A stretch of 64,000 nucleotides of DNA from Elysia crispata (lineage: Eukaryota > Mollusca > Gastropoda > Plakobranchidae), in assembly GCA_033675545.1 (NCBI GenBank), contig JAWDGP010006782.1:172001-236000 (forward strand), read 5' to 3'. Made by a program: the position numbers and the translations under genes. This document shows, piece by piece, positions 48,001 to 59,417 of the stretch. The stretch's first letter is position 1, and the number at the start of each line of letters is the position of its first letter. The notes below the pieces were generated by a model, which saw only the letters and a list, made by a program, of their open reading frames with translations, had not been told where the DNA came from and did no database searches.

Positions 48001-48834
48001 TCTAGACTAGGCAACTATCAATTACATGTACATAAACTTGATAGAAAAAAAGATACAAAGTGTGCACTAAGTACTCTACTACTTTTGTATTTTAAAGACC
48101 TAGGCAATCCTTGGCGCATCGAAAGGAAATTATGTAAAACATGCAAGAAGTCTACATAGCTCAGGATCTAGAGTAGATCTAGAAATCTCTACCTATTTCC
48201 CCATAGACTTAGAACTGGATCTAGATTTATAATCTTGACTCTAGATTAGACGCTGGCCAGATATGTTTCAGTCTGGTTGAATCACTCTAGAGACAAAAAA
48301 AAAAAAAAAAAAACACAACAAAAACCAAAACAACCACAACAAAAAAAAAACAATAATAAAAAAATATATATCTTATTAAAATTTACCAAAAGTGTTCTAG
48401 ACCTAGATCTTGATCTAGAATCTAGATTCTTTACAGTTTACTGAGACTAATCTTCGTAGTGTGAAAGTGAGATGAAACCAATAGCTGAGTTGCAAGTCGG
48501 AGAGTAAAAATTTTCTAAAGTGGTAAAATTCAAAAAAGGTTTATATCAAATTAGGCATCTTACAAATATAAATCTAATGTAGATCATGGTTTGATATTAT
48601 CATAAAATTGTCAAAATGATTAAACTTTGCTAAATTTTATATGCATATCAATTTACTTCAGTATCTGTTATAAATAAAGGGAATAGGCCAAAATTCAATT
48701 TGGTATATATATCAATCAATATTTTACATTACACATAACAAACAGCCCTCCTTCGTTGAAAGTGTTTTGTTTCCTCCTCAGTCCGTAGAACTCAGAGGGT
48801 AATTTGGTACAATCACGTTCTCTGATACTCGTAC
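45072..48834 (-). other. ERI1 5' intron or upstream DNA
   Basis: No coding sequence was recognised. The right part (about 47700-48440) is rich in CTAGAT hexamers. A short G run lies at about 46138-46147. Confidence 0.4.
47720..48440. repeat. dispersed CTAGAT hexamer cluster
   Basis: Many copies of TCTAGATC-type sequence occur singly or in short runs (for example TCTAGATCTAGATCTAGAT near 47804-47822). The hexamer is also the one that expands in the minisatellite at 38.4-38.9 kb. It is not a regular tandem array. Confidence 0.6.
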
Positions 48835-48862
48835 CTTTCCTCATTGTCTTCTTCAACAAGCT
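48835..48862 (-). other. ERI1: possible ERI1 5' UTR exon
   Basis: A 28-nt segment on the minus strand flanked by a strong acceptor (TTTTTCTTCTAG) and a donor (AAAG|GTACGA). It contains an ATG that, spliced to 45071, would open a 13-codon upstream frame ending TGA before the main start. Proposed only on splice signals. Confidence 0.3.
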
Positions 48863-50335
48863 CTAGAAGAAAAAGTTTCTTAGGTCATTGTTCCTTGGCA
48901 GTAATAGTAAATTACATCGACTTAAGAAATCATGATTTATTATTAGTGTACCGGTAGAATGGTGAGAGCTTTAGACTTCTGATTTTGTTGAACAGTTCGA
49001 CTAGCAAGGAAGCAAATATTTCATTTTAAAAATCTTCGAAATTACTTTAACTGTGATTTCCGTAAAATGTCTCTTCTTAACTTTCTTCCCTGCTGTGCCT
49101 CCCCCACTTCAACACTCTTTTCCCTTTTGCGCATGAGGTGTTTAACCTGCCCCAGTTATTGCCTAAACCATTCAACCTCTTTTAGATCTACAAGATTTCA
49201 TCCTCGTTTCTCTATGTGACAATGGACAAGTTTTTGTCATTACTCTATTTTTTTCTTTAAGTATTCAATCATCGTTCATTTTTTTCAAACATCTGACCTG
49301 TTTTCAGCAAGGCATTTTCGTATAACTACTCATTTTTTTTTCTATCTTTGTGTCTTTCAGTGTTGGTCTCTAAAAAGCTCTTTCATTCTGCATCTATATA
49401 TCTCTATCCATCTCTCATTCGCTCCATTGCTCACCATCTCCCACTATATCGCCCCACTATATCCTGTCTGTCTGTCTGTCTCTCTGTCTCTGTCTCTGTC
49501 TCTCTTTCTTCTGCAGTTTCACAAAGGAATTACATTTCATTTATTTCTTGTACGCTGTTATTCATTGAACGCTTCCACTTATCTCACTTTTCAGTATATC
49601 AAGTTTATCAATTTGTAAACAGACCACTGCTTTGTGCAGTATTTCTGCTACTGATTGCCTGTGAATATCAGGCTACCGATTACGGCAGACCTTCAGTCCG
49701 GTCTACAGAAACTGTATTCCGGTCCATATCATCGTCAGCGTCAATACACACCTTCGTAGTAATACATTAAGCAAAGGGAAACTACTCCCCAAGGCACAAT
49801 CCACAATATATCAACAAAATAAAAACAAACTGTTTAATATCAAGCTGATCTTTTGATTGTACATGTAGATGATATAGTAGTCAGATATGACATTTTGTCT
49901 GAAAAGATAATTAGAACTATATTGTAAAATTAATAACTTTTCACTTTTGTTTGCTTTGCATTGTAAACAGATGGTACATGTTATCTAGACTGATTAAAAT
50001 TAAAATTAACAGATCTAGTCCTTAGGTCTCAAGGAAGTTTTGGTTATATTCACTGAAATAAAGAGCCCATAGTCTCCCTACAGGGTAGATCTAAGTTGGT
50101 TTCATCCCTTCATCAAGAAAATCAAGGTTATTGTCATAGAAAAAAAGCTCTTTTCTGGGTGGTGCTAAAGTCAAGATTGTCTGAATATGAGGGCGGCATG
50201 TTGCTATTACATATTAATTTTGACACTAGGGCTAGGCTCATATTCTTCTAAGGGATTGAAGGAAATGTCGAGTAACATATTTTCTCATCAAGCAATAAAT
50301 CAGGCTAACTCAACATAATATATGGGTAGCTGATG

Positions 50336-50510
50336 TTAGACACAGCGTGCTATGCTGCAAGGAACACATGGTGGTAGACAGTGTGTTACGCATCTGGGTT
50401 CTCGGAATTGGAAGATATACTGCAGGGAACACGTAGTGGTAGACACAGTGTGCTACACTATGGGGAAAACTTGGTTGTCAGACACAGCATGATGCGCTGT
50501 GCGAAATGCA
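50336..50510. repeat. degenerate tandem repeat (AGACACAGYGTGCTA unit)
   Basis: Four irregular units of about 38-65 bp each start near AGACACAG or AGACAGTG and contain GGAACAC or GGAAAAC. The apparent 94-residue frame across it derives from the repeat and has no recognisable domain. Confidence 0.7.
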
Positions 50511-50710
50511 GACTGGCACAAAGCTTGTATAGGAAAAGCTACGCTCTGAGGAGAGGAAGAAAGGTGCCAGATAGTTCATTCACTAGTGCTCTTGACGTAG
50601 CTAGCAGGAAGTCCGAATCCCAGCTGGTGTTCCCCATCTCCGTTGAACCAATAGATTTCTTTTAAGCCCTGGAGAACATCATGTCATTGGAAAAAGACAA
50701 TGGGCCTAAG

Positions 50711-50766
50711 TAGTCCGGGGTAGTCCAGGCTAGTCTGGAGCAGTGCAGGGTAGTCCGAGGCAGTCC
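50711..50766. repeat. 10-bp tandem repeat (TAGTCCGGGG)
   Basis: Five and a half decamers in exact register, each a variant of TAGTCCGGGG. Confidence 0.88.
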
Positions 50767-50819
50767 TTTCTGCCCTGACCAGTGATGGTCATCTCACGGT
50801 TTCTTGTGTGCTGATCACC

Positions 50820-51294
50820 TCATGATAGGATTATATGGTTGCAGTAAAAAGATTCCGTTTTTCCGTCAACAACCCAGTATCTTCCATTGTATGGGCTATA
50901 TTTTCAGCCTTTTGAAAATTTGTTTCACATTTTTCTATAATTGATCCAAACTTTGTTCAGTTGCGGAAAATAATGTTGTTGGTTTCATAAAAAATACATT
51001 TCTCTTCGATTTTACTAACATCATTGATGAAATGATAAAATTCTTAAAAGCTAGTTGTAGCTGAAAAAAAATTGGTGGATCCAATATCGCCTTTGGTTGA
51101 AAGTTCTTCTCTTACGGTTAGCTAGTTCTTCAATGTTGACAGGATGTCTTAGGTTGAAATAATAGTGCATCATAAAGGCATGTCTAGTCCCAACAAGTTA
51201 CATTAACCCAGGCCACTTGTTTGGTACCTCACCACATGTTAACGATTCAACAGCTGTAAATTTATGAAGCAAATTCACTGTGTTTGCAGTTTAA
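50820..51294. mobile_element. TTAA/TIR element, copy 2 (left end not found)
   Basis: Diverged match to the 39440-40039 part of copy 1, starting ATGGTTGCAGTAAAAAG and ending TTCACTGTGTTTGCAGT|TTAA at 51274-51294. The left inverted repeat is absent, so this copy is truncated or strongly diverged there. Confidence 0.65.
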
Positions 51295-51889
51295 GAAAAT
51301 AAATTCCAATAGTTATCACGTCATAAATCTCAAGCACTCTTTGGACAGCATAGAAATTTGCTCTGAAAGCTGCATTTTGGTTCTGAACAATGGGAGGAAG
51401 ACCTAAAAGCTTTTTTGAACTTAGGCGACTCAAACCTTGTTACAGCGGGCTGAGTGCAATCAATGTTATCAATCACTGTCAGGGTCAGGCCCGCCCATGA
51501 CCTGATTTAATCGCTGTTCGCACAAGGCAGTGCACAGGTCTACTGAATTTTATGTAATGAAACAGAATATTTCTCCTCTTTACCTCACAATATCTATCAG
51601 ACATCGTTCAAATTACAACAGTTTCTTTCAAATCTTATTTGAAACCCGGTGTTACTTTGATATTTCTTTCATCACATTTGTGAGTGTGGTTACTGTGTTT
51701 CATACTCCATGTTTTCATCTATAATTTTACCTGAAATCAGCTCCTATTAGATTTAATTGTTAATTAATTAAAAAGTAAACACTGCATTATCACTTTTCAA
51801 TACTGAAAGAATGAAACCCATATATTAAAATGATATAAGTTTTGTTATGTTAGTCATGGGTTCAAAGCGCGCCCATTCTTGTTTTAATT

Positions 51890-52440
51890 CTTACAAAACC
51901 CTCATACAAAGAGCAGGCCCAGTCGCTTCTGCATGAGACACAGTTCTATATAAACATAAAATTACACCACAAGCATATCACAGAAGATCTTTTGTAGGAA
52001 GCCACTGTCACAAATACCTCCAACCAAACGTTTACACAGACCTTACAGAAACGATCATCAAACAAACACAAATCCTTATAAACAAGCACGAAGCATATAC
52101 ACAACAGATAACATTAAATGATCTCAAAAGCGCATTCACGACAGTTCACCAGACTATAACCCCACACGCCTATAATAGATTACAGCTCTTTACCATAATT
52201 ATATTTAAACAGCAATAGACAAATACATGACAATTTACAGAAGAATGTTTCACAACAAAGTCATTCCAAAATAATATTGGGCCTCCTTGAAGAGCAGGGA
52301 ACAGGAAACAGCGACAAATATTGATAGCACATATAGAAAAACATTGGGCACAGGTTTACAAACTTAATAAGTTACACCACATTTGAACAGCACACCTACA
52401 AATCTTAGCTGCTCTCTGAGCATAAAACAATTCATATATC
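51890..52440. other. segment with strong A/C strand bias
   Basis: For about 500 bp the plus strand is dominated by A and C, unlike the T-rich neighbours. Partly open reading on the plus strand is broken by stops. It may be a retroelement or transposase remnant; I could not name a family. Confidence 0.4.
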
Positions 52441-53234
52441 TGTGATGTATTGCTGTAAAATATTTTTATAGTTCAAACTTTGATTTATTCTGACCTGCTG
52501 AAATATTACAGGATCTGTGATATCTTTCTATAATTTAATTTATCATATATTAGTTAATGCGGTACCAAAAAGTACTGATGTAACACAGTGATAGAGACTC
52601 CTCGTATTTAGCTAAGTAATTTAAAGCTTGAACATAGGGACATGTACAATGAGTGTGAGTAATTTATTCAAAACTGATCAAGATCTGTATGTGAAATATT
52701 GTAAGATTACATGTTGCGTTTAGTTATTACGACCTTTTAAAAAATCACTCTGTTGTTTTCAAATACTACAATAAATGCACAGTTTATGGCCATATAACAA
52801 AAAAAAAAGTATTTGAGCTAGAATTTTTGTTCTCTTTTGTTTATAGAGCCTGTTTTATTTATTTTTTTCAAAGCAAATTTTAATATATAACATAAATTAT
52901 TGTTCCAATATTGTGGTTAGAATTTCGAAAAAAGCATAAAGTGCTGTGCAGGCACAGACCCGCCTGAGTTTACCTGAGTTGACATCTAGGTCACGGGATC
53001 AGGTCATTGACACCGTGCGGGTCTCGACAACTAAAATAGCGCTTTTACGACGTTGTGTTTGAGGAAGCCATACCTTCCCTATAGTGTAACACGCTGCATG
53101 CAACTTCTTTGTATTTTATATCAAGAAAAATGATAAGTATTATTTAACTTTTCAAATTACCATACATCTCAATAAAAATTCAAATATAGCTGTAATTGAG
53201 ATGATTTCAGGAGTGGTCACATTCAATGATAAAT

Positions 53235-53760
53235 GAATCTAGTGCAGTACTTTTAATTTGGGTTAGGGTATCATGACCTTCCAGAAATCTCTATCTTTCG
53301 TCGCTTTCAGTGTATCTGTCACTCCTCCTTCTTTTAGTCACTTTGCTAGTTCATCCATCGTTTCTTTGGATCATTCCAGTTGCAACAAGATGTTCTTGTT
53401 TCTCTCTTCTCATCAAATGGCAAAAAACAGTGGCCTGGCCCAACATACATACTATTTATAAGAGACCTATTGGTTCAAGTTCTTTCTTTTCATTTCTTTA
53501 TTGTCCATGAAAGTGGTAGCATTCTCGGAAGAAACCACATTTCTGTTGCCTCCAGTTTCTTTTGTAAATATTATGAAATTTTCCAGGACTGGCATCCATA
53601 TATTAAAATAGGTTCAATATAGCACACCAGGGCTCTTCTTCTTTTGTGAATGGACATGTATTTATTTGTTAGTACTGATTTTATTCTGTGGAAACTCATT
53701 TTGTTTGTGCTATTATTGATGCCATTTCAGTGTTGTTGCGTCCATGGCTTGATATTTAAG
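53235..53760 (-). mobile_element. decayed LINE reverse transcriptase 3' end
   Basis: Minus-strand translation, over several frames, gives pieces typical of the C-terminal part of LINE reverse transcriptases: a segment like RALVCYIEPILIYGCQSW, then KLEATEMWF with RML, and near the end TLKATKDRDFWK with VMIP. Stops and frameshifts are frequent, so it is a fossil. Short plus-strand frames here are its shadows. Confidence 0.65.
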
Positions 53761-54742
53761 TACCAAGTATTTGAATTGACCCTTTGCCATGATACATTGC
53801 TTGAAATATCTAGTGGACTAAGAACATAAAATTGTCTTAATAAAATAAATCTATTTTTATTCAAAACAATTGCATAATTTCTCTAATTTTAAACTGACAT
53901 TTTTGGGCCTGTTTTCTTTTCAAATGGGGGCAGAAAATATTGGTAACATGACTCTTTTTAAAGAAATAGAGTAAAACATGTCAAGTTTACATGTTAACAT
54001 GTTATCCATATACAAACTGTATCATTTAAACTAATAAGATGGGACAAACAAACTTCATACCATCCATTTATAAGAAAATAGTTATTTTTTATATGGCACA
54101 GGCTAATTGCTAAATGAAAAATTATAGATTCATTTATGATATATCAAGAATCAGATATATAACATAGTCTTAACATCTGACCTTTCTCCAGAAACTGTTT
54201 TTCCGGAACCTGCAGATCTAAGGTTGACTTTTTTCTACCGTTGAAGCAAACTCTATATGGTCACCAGCATGGGAATGAATATCAAGAAAGCTGTGAACAA
54301 ATTGGAAATTATTCTGTTCTTTTTCATTTTAAAGAGGTAAATTTTCACTCCTGCAATTATTTTGCTATAGATTTTGATATCAACTGGCTTAAAAATGTCA
54401 TCATTGAGGCTTAATACTCCATGCAAGATCAGCCCATTAGGTCTCAATCAAAATTCAGCATTGCTATTCTCTTGCCAAGTGCAAAATTTAAGCCCTATTG
54501 AAAGCATGCCTAGAGATATTTCAATCGTGCAAAGTTGAATCAAGAAAAAAGAGTTCAGCCATGGAGAATAAAGTATAGGACTTCCACTAGGAGTGTTTAA
54601 CATGTAACATTTCTAGGACGAGTTCAGTGGTAGGGCCAATGTATTGTAAGATCTTGAGAAGGTTGTTATAGCAGCTTGTTCACTTAATTCATTTTATAGA
54701 AATAGAGATGGAAGCTTTTGTAAGCAGGGTGGGTAAGTAGGG

Positions 54743-54897
<155 letters not shown>

Positions 54898-55225
54898 AGC
54901 TATACTACATTTCACAGGTATAAAGTGGCATTGCATCATTTAATACTCATTGCATAGATCATTCCGTGTCCTCATGGTTATTATTTTTATGGAACAAGTT
55001 TTTTTTTTTATTTTTCGTATTCATTTTATTTCTTAGTTTTATTATTTTTTTTAAATTTATTGCTTGTACTTCACCTCTGTATCAGTTTGATCTCGTTTTA
55101 ATTGCATTAAAGAAAGACCTTTATTTTCTGATGTAGTTTAAAAAATCTAAAAAAGATTATAAATTGTCATTGTGAGATTCAAGGTAAGACTTCATCAACT
55201 TAGAACTGCTCTTGTTTTGTTTTAG

Positions 55226-55580
55226 TATCGTAACAGATGGAGCAAGATTTTGCTATCATGGAAACAATATAAGTAGCTTGGGAGCCTTAAAAAATGAGTC
55301 ATGTTTAACGAAGAAGCTGCACATACAAAAGGCATTAATGTCAGATGAGCAGCAAACATCAGAGGCACCCCTAGAATTGAATCAGGCCAAGGGAAATCTG
55401 GGAAACTCATTCAGCTGGTCTCAAGCGGACAAAGATTTTGTCCCTGTTTGCTACATATTCCGGCAAATTTCAACAACCATCTACCCATCTGGTGTCAAGC
55501 AAGAGTCAGTGGACGTGATCTTTGGTTGTGACTTTGGTCATCTCTGTGACAAAAAAGAATTTGATAAAGTCTTATACAAT
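55226..55580 (+). CDS. three-finger gene exon (module 1)
   Basis: Acceptor TTTTAG, donor AAT|GTAAGT; phase 2 in, phase 0 out; 118 full codons with Cys in FCYHG, SCL, VCY, GCDFGHLC. An upstream ATG in the same frame lies within the intron polypyrimidine stretch and is not the start. Confidence 0.85.
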
Positions 55581-58500
55581 GTAAGTTCGATCATTAATGT
55601 CTCTTTGAAGTATTTTTTGTTTTGATTAACATTGTATTCAAAGTTTCAAGACCAAAAACTATGCTTAACTACACTTAAATATATGGCAAATAAATTGATA
55701 GAGAAATATCTTCCTTTTAAAAATTGTTTTTTTCATAGGAGCCTTAGGGGCCATGAGATTTATTTGCAGGGGCTAGCAAGAACGTGTGAACCAAAATTGT
55801 TTTTGGCCTTGAGAAATTGAGTGACTGTCACTAGAAGAGTATAAAATTATTGACGTGCCAAGGTCATCCAGAAGAATCTTTTGATGGGTTATATATGTGA
55901 TGGCATTTCCCATGACTTCAACTTTTTACTCCAAGTATCATCTATGGGATTGTTATAAATGAAATAAATCTTTTCTCTCTCTTTAACTCACTTTTTCATG
56001 CTCTTACAAGAACTATTTAGCTGTGTATGCATTCTAAATTGTTTTGGTTATGAGAAGTCTTATTTTGTTTTTCAATTAATGAAAGCTCTATTTCAAATTT
56101 TATAGTAGGAATACCTTTTCAACTAATTTTGTTTTTAACATAAAATTGTAGGTAGGAGATGTGCATCTTTGAGAATTGAAAAGAACTCTTGACAAATGGC
56201 CAAATGAAATATTTGTCGTGGGTTTGGAAAAGTTCTTAATGAAAATGCAGCCCTCAGTATTACTTGTATGAAGAAATAACAAAAGGTATTGATACATACC
56301 AAAATACTGAAAGCATTTAAACAGATGTCTTCTTGTTCCAGGCAACAAGGCAAAACAATCAGCTGTTTTGCTGCAATGGTGACAACTGCAACACTGTGGA
56401 GAAACTTCCTCACATGGCAGCAGAGAATCAGCTGTGCTATCACGGTACAAACAATGGTTCTGACAACCCCACAGGTAAAACTTTTTGGTTGATCGGTCTG
56501 AATTCATAGGCACATGAAATTGCTTACTGAGTATTTCAATTTTTGCAATCATAACATTACAATGCTGTGGTTTCCATTGCTTTTTTTTGTAGTGAATAAA
56601 AATTGTGTTTACTGTAAGAAAAGGCTTAGTTTCTTTTTTTTTTTCATTACAATTGTTAGTGAAATTTGTGTTTTTCTAAAAATACCTGTATTGTTGAAAT
56701 TATTGAAAAATGTTTTCCCTTTATTTTCCCTTCATCAACTAAAAGCTGAACTACAATCCTGTAGTAAGCCAGATGTTTCATGTGCCAGGAAAACAACTTT
56801 CTTGCCTCAAGGAAATATTGAAGATTACTTCTGTGATAATGGCAGATCTTGTGCTAAGCATATTGCTTCGGGGGCATATCGGACATGCACCAATGTAGGT
56901 ATAAAGAGTTAAAACTGTGTCTTAATTCTTATGAGCACTTGACTGCTGTCAGGACTAATTGTGTGGGCGCATGGGAAAACCCTTCACATGGGTCCAGATT
57001 GAAAAAAATTAGATGAGCTCAGTTTAAGATTCTGCAAACAATCCTGAGCATTTTGCTTTATATTTGAAGGGCCTATCTTGCTTAGAAATCACCCAGTTGA
57101 GAAAGGGTTGTTTTGAGGAAATGCTCTTTAAAGCTGAACATACTTTTTTCACTAAAACTATTAATGCCACAAGTCTGATCTGAAGTTGTTTCACAAAATC
57201 ATTTAATTGAAAAGGTTAGATATTTCAGAAACAAATAAAACTAAGCAGAATCAAAAGGTAAATGGATAGAATTTTTGAAGAAATTAAATTTCCATTTTCA
57301 AGCTTGGACTTGAAAATCGACTTAAAGTAGGTCTAGCACAAAACTAGACCAAGCGATATCCGAAGGGTTTTCTTGTGCGCCCACACAATTTGTCTTTGAT
57401 TGTTAGTTTGACTTGAACTTCATTTCCTATTCAATTCCTCTGCAATACAATATAATCACAGATGGTTTCAAGTGACTTAGATACGACAGAACTTATTGTT
57501 TTTGCTCAAGCTCTGACATTTTCCATTAAGAATTCATGCAGTTAAATAACAGTCTTGAATCGAAGATTTCATATATATATTAACTTAATGCAAGGCTTCA
57601 TAGCAGAAATAAAACAATTAGAGTTTAAAAATCTTTAAAAAAAAAGCTCAAATAACTACTGAGCACTTGAAGCTTTAAGAATAAAACATAAATTTCTATG
57701 TCTTTTTTTTTTTTTGAATAACTCTAAGCTTTCCCTGTATATTTTTATTTAATTTAGATGTCCTCGACTAATTCTTGTTTTCTTGGATTGACAATTTCTA
57801 AACATAATCTAACTTTGAATGGTTTTTTAAAGTCTTGTGTGTTTTTTCTTATACTAAATAATTACTGAGTAAAAAAGAATGTTACTCACTCATGATGTGA
57901 TATCAATGAATTCTTCTAATTTCAGATAATTATGTTAAAGTTTTATCAGTGGTTTTAACTTGCAAAGCAGTTAAACTACTTTGAGGAAAGCTAAAATACA
58001 AAGGCAATATTGTGGATTGTGACAAATTTTTAAATATTTGTGCATCATAGATAAAATCAAAATATATGCAATGCGCTGCTTAGCTTATCAAATTCTTTTC
58101 TGGATAAAGTTTTTTTTTTCTGTTTGCAAACAGTTTGCTTGGGACTTAAGTAAAGAGCATGCATGATAAAAGCTGTCTAATATTAGTTTTTTGGTAAGGT
58201 TTAAGCTACCTTATTTTCCAAGAGGCAACTTTCCATCAAACAATATGGTTAATTAGAGGGGTCACAAACCAAATCTAGCAGTCTTATGGTCAGTCCAGCT
58301 ATCTGCTCAATAAGTGCTCTACTAAAGAGTTTGTGGATTGTTCAATCCATTCTAAATGTCAATTTTTTTTTTGATTTAGGAAACTTCAGGTGAAGTAACA
58401 GGAACACTAGAACACAGAGTGGAGATTTTTAAGGGCTATTTAAAAAGAGGCTTTGATAAATAGGCAGTGCACACCAACTAGTCTCATCAAATCTCACCAA

Positions 58501-59417
58501 GTATTTCCTCTAGACCAACTCAGCCACACTAGATCTTCTTGTACATCTCAATCAAGATAGCTGCCAAACAAACACATAATCTGTCATAGTAAAATTTGAA
58601 ATATTTGAGCGAGGCAGTTGAAACTAAATAATGTTGCGATGTTGTGCTAAGCTTATCAATTTTTGTGTCCTGCAAAACTCTCTTCTGTTATCAAATCATT
58701 TGCTTATTATTGAGAAAGAGAGCATGCTGGATCAAAAACTTCTATGCACTTCTTTGAAAAATTTTATTCCGGGAGTTTCTTAAAGATTTTTACTCTCATG
58801 TAAAAATGTACTTTTATTGTTCAGCTCTTTGCTTGATATTGTGTGAAGCAATCTTTGCATTAGTAAATATATGAATTATTCTCAATGTATACTTGTTTGA
58901 CATGCAAAAGACTTTCATTCTTACATATCTCCACCTACTCACCTACTGGAGAAAGTGTGAAACATTGAATAATTGCTAGAGAAAAATGATCGGTAGAATC
59001 AGTAGGCTAAAGTATGTCTGCTTCATCTTATCTTTCATCTCCCTATGTCATTGTGAACAGACCACAGTAGACAACGTAACACAACAGCTCTGCTGCTGCA
59101 ACAGCAATCAATGCTTCGTGCCCCAGTGGCCCGTCCACTCTGCTGACGATGCCAACAACACCATCTGTCCTATAAAAGGGCCTCCCTTGCAACCAATGGG
59201 GAGCACCATAGACAAACCAGGGAGGAAGAAAACATCCACTGCCCTCATCACAGGAATGGTGGCAGCCATTGTAATTATGGCAGGGTTTGCTGCCGGAGCT
59301 ATTTTAGTCACAGCCTATAAGAGGAGGAAGAGACGTAGGAGAGATCCTAATGTGATAATGCAATATGAGCGGCTTTCAGTGTCTGACAGAGAGATTGAGG
59401 ATGCAGTGGTACTTTAA
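55226..59417 (+). CDS. type I membrane protein with two three-finger (Ly6/uPAR-like) modules; 5' exon missing
   Basis: Joining 55226-55580, 56342-56474, 56746-56894 and 59061-59417 gives 330 residues (numbered from the first full codon here), all junctions in phase. Module 1 starts RFCYHGNN and ends FCCNGDNCN (the CCxxDxCN-type finish of three-finger proteins). Module 2 starts QLCYHGTN and ends LCCCNSNQCF. A single membrane helix (about 273-297) is followed by KRRKRRRR, giving outside-in topology. The short tail has YERL (314-317), a YxxPhi sorting motif, and ends AVVL. Module 1 has a longer loop than usual Ly6 domains. The start lies upstream: the first exon here enters in phase 2, so a signal-peptide exon must precede it. 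Ligand and role are unknown; lack of a kinase domain argues against a TGF-beta receptor. Confidence 0.85.
56342..56474 (+). CDS. three-finger gene exon (end of module 1, start of module 2)
   Basis: Acceptor TTCCAG, donor ACAG|GTAAAA; phase 0 in, phase 1 out. It encodes QLFCCNGDNCN followed by ENQLCYHGTNN. Confidence 0.9.
56746..56894 (+). CDS. three-finger gene exon (module 2)
   Basis: Acceptor ACTAAAAG, donor AAT|GTAGGT; phase 1 in, phase 0 out. Cysteines lie in SCSKPDVSC, FCDNGRSC and RTCTN. Confidence 0.88.
56895..59060 (+). other. last intron of the three-finger gene
   Basis: 2.2 kb of AT-rich DNA without a recognisable exon or transposon. It contains a short TA run near 57571. Confidence 0.5.
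59061..59417 (+). CDS. three-finger gene last coding exon (module 2 end, TM, tail)
   Basis: Acceptor TGTGAACAG. It encodes TTVDNVTQQLCCCNSNQC, a Pro-rich linker, the membrane helix, the basic stop-transfer and the tail, ending at TAA. The open frame with an ATG at 58986 runs through the acceptor and mimics a signal peptide, but the module 2 continuation shows that its upstream part is intron. Confidence 0.88.
   Translation, partial: TTVDNVTQQLCCCNSNQCFVPQWPVHSADDANNTICPIKGPPLQPMGSTIDKPGRKKTSTALITGMVAAIVIMAGFAAGAILVTAYKRRKRRRRDPNVIMQYERLSVSDREIEDAVVL

Noticed and set aside
49348-49770. 140-residue open frame with a hydrophobic stretch, considered as the missing signal-peptide exon of the three-finger gene
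   Set aside because: The first half is CT-repeat derived, no start codon lies close to the hydrophobic part, and no donor in the required phase was evident.
58986-59060. ATG and signal-peptide-like sequence before the last three-finger exon
   Set aside because: The acceptor at 59060 joins the downstream part in phase to module 2, so the hydrophobic start is intron read in frame. A separate short gene starting here remains a weak alternative.
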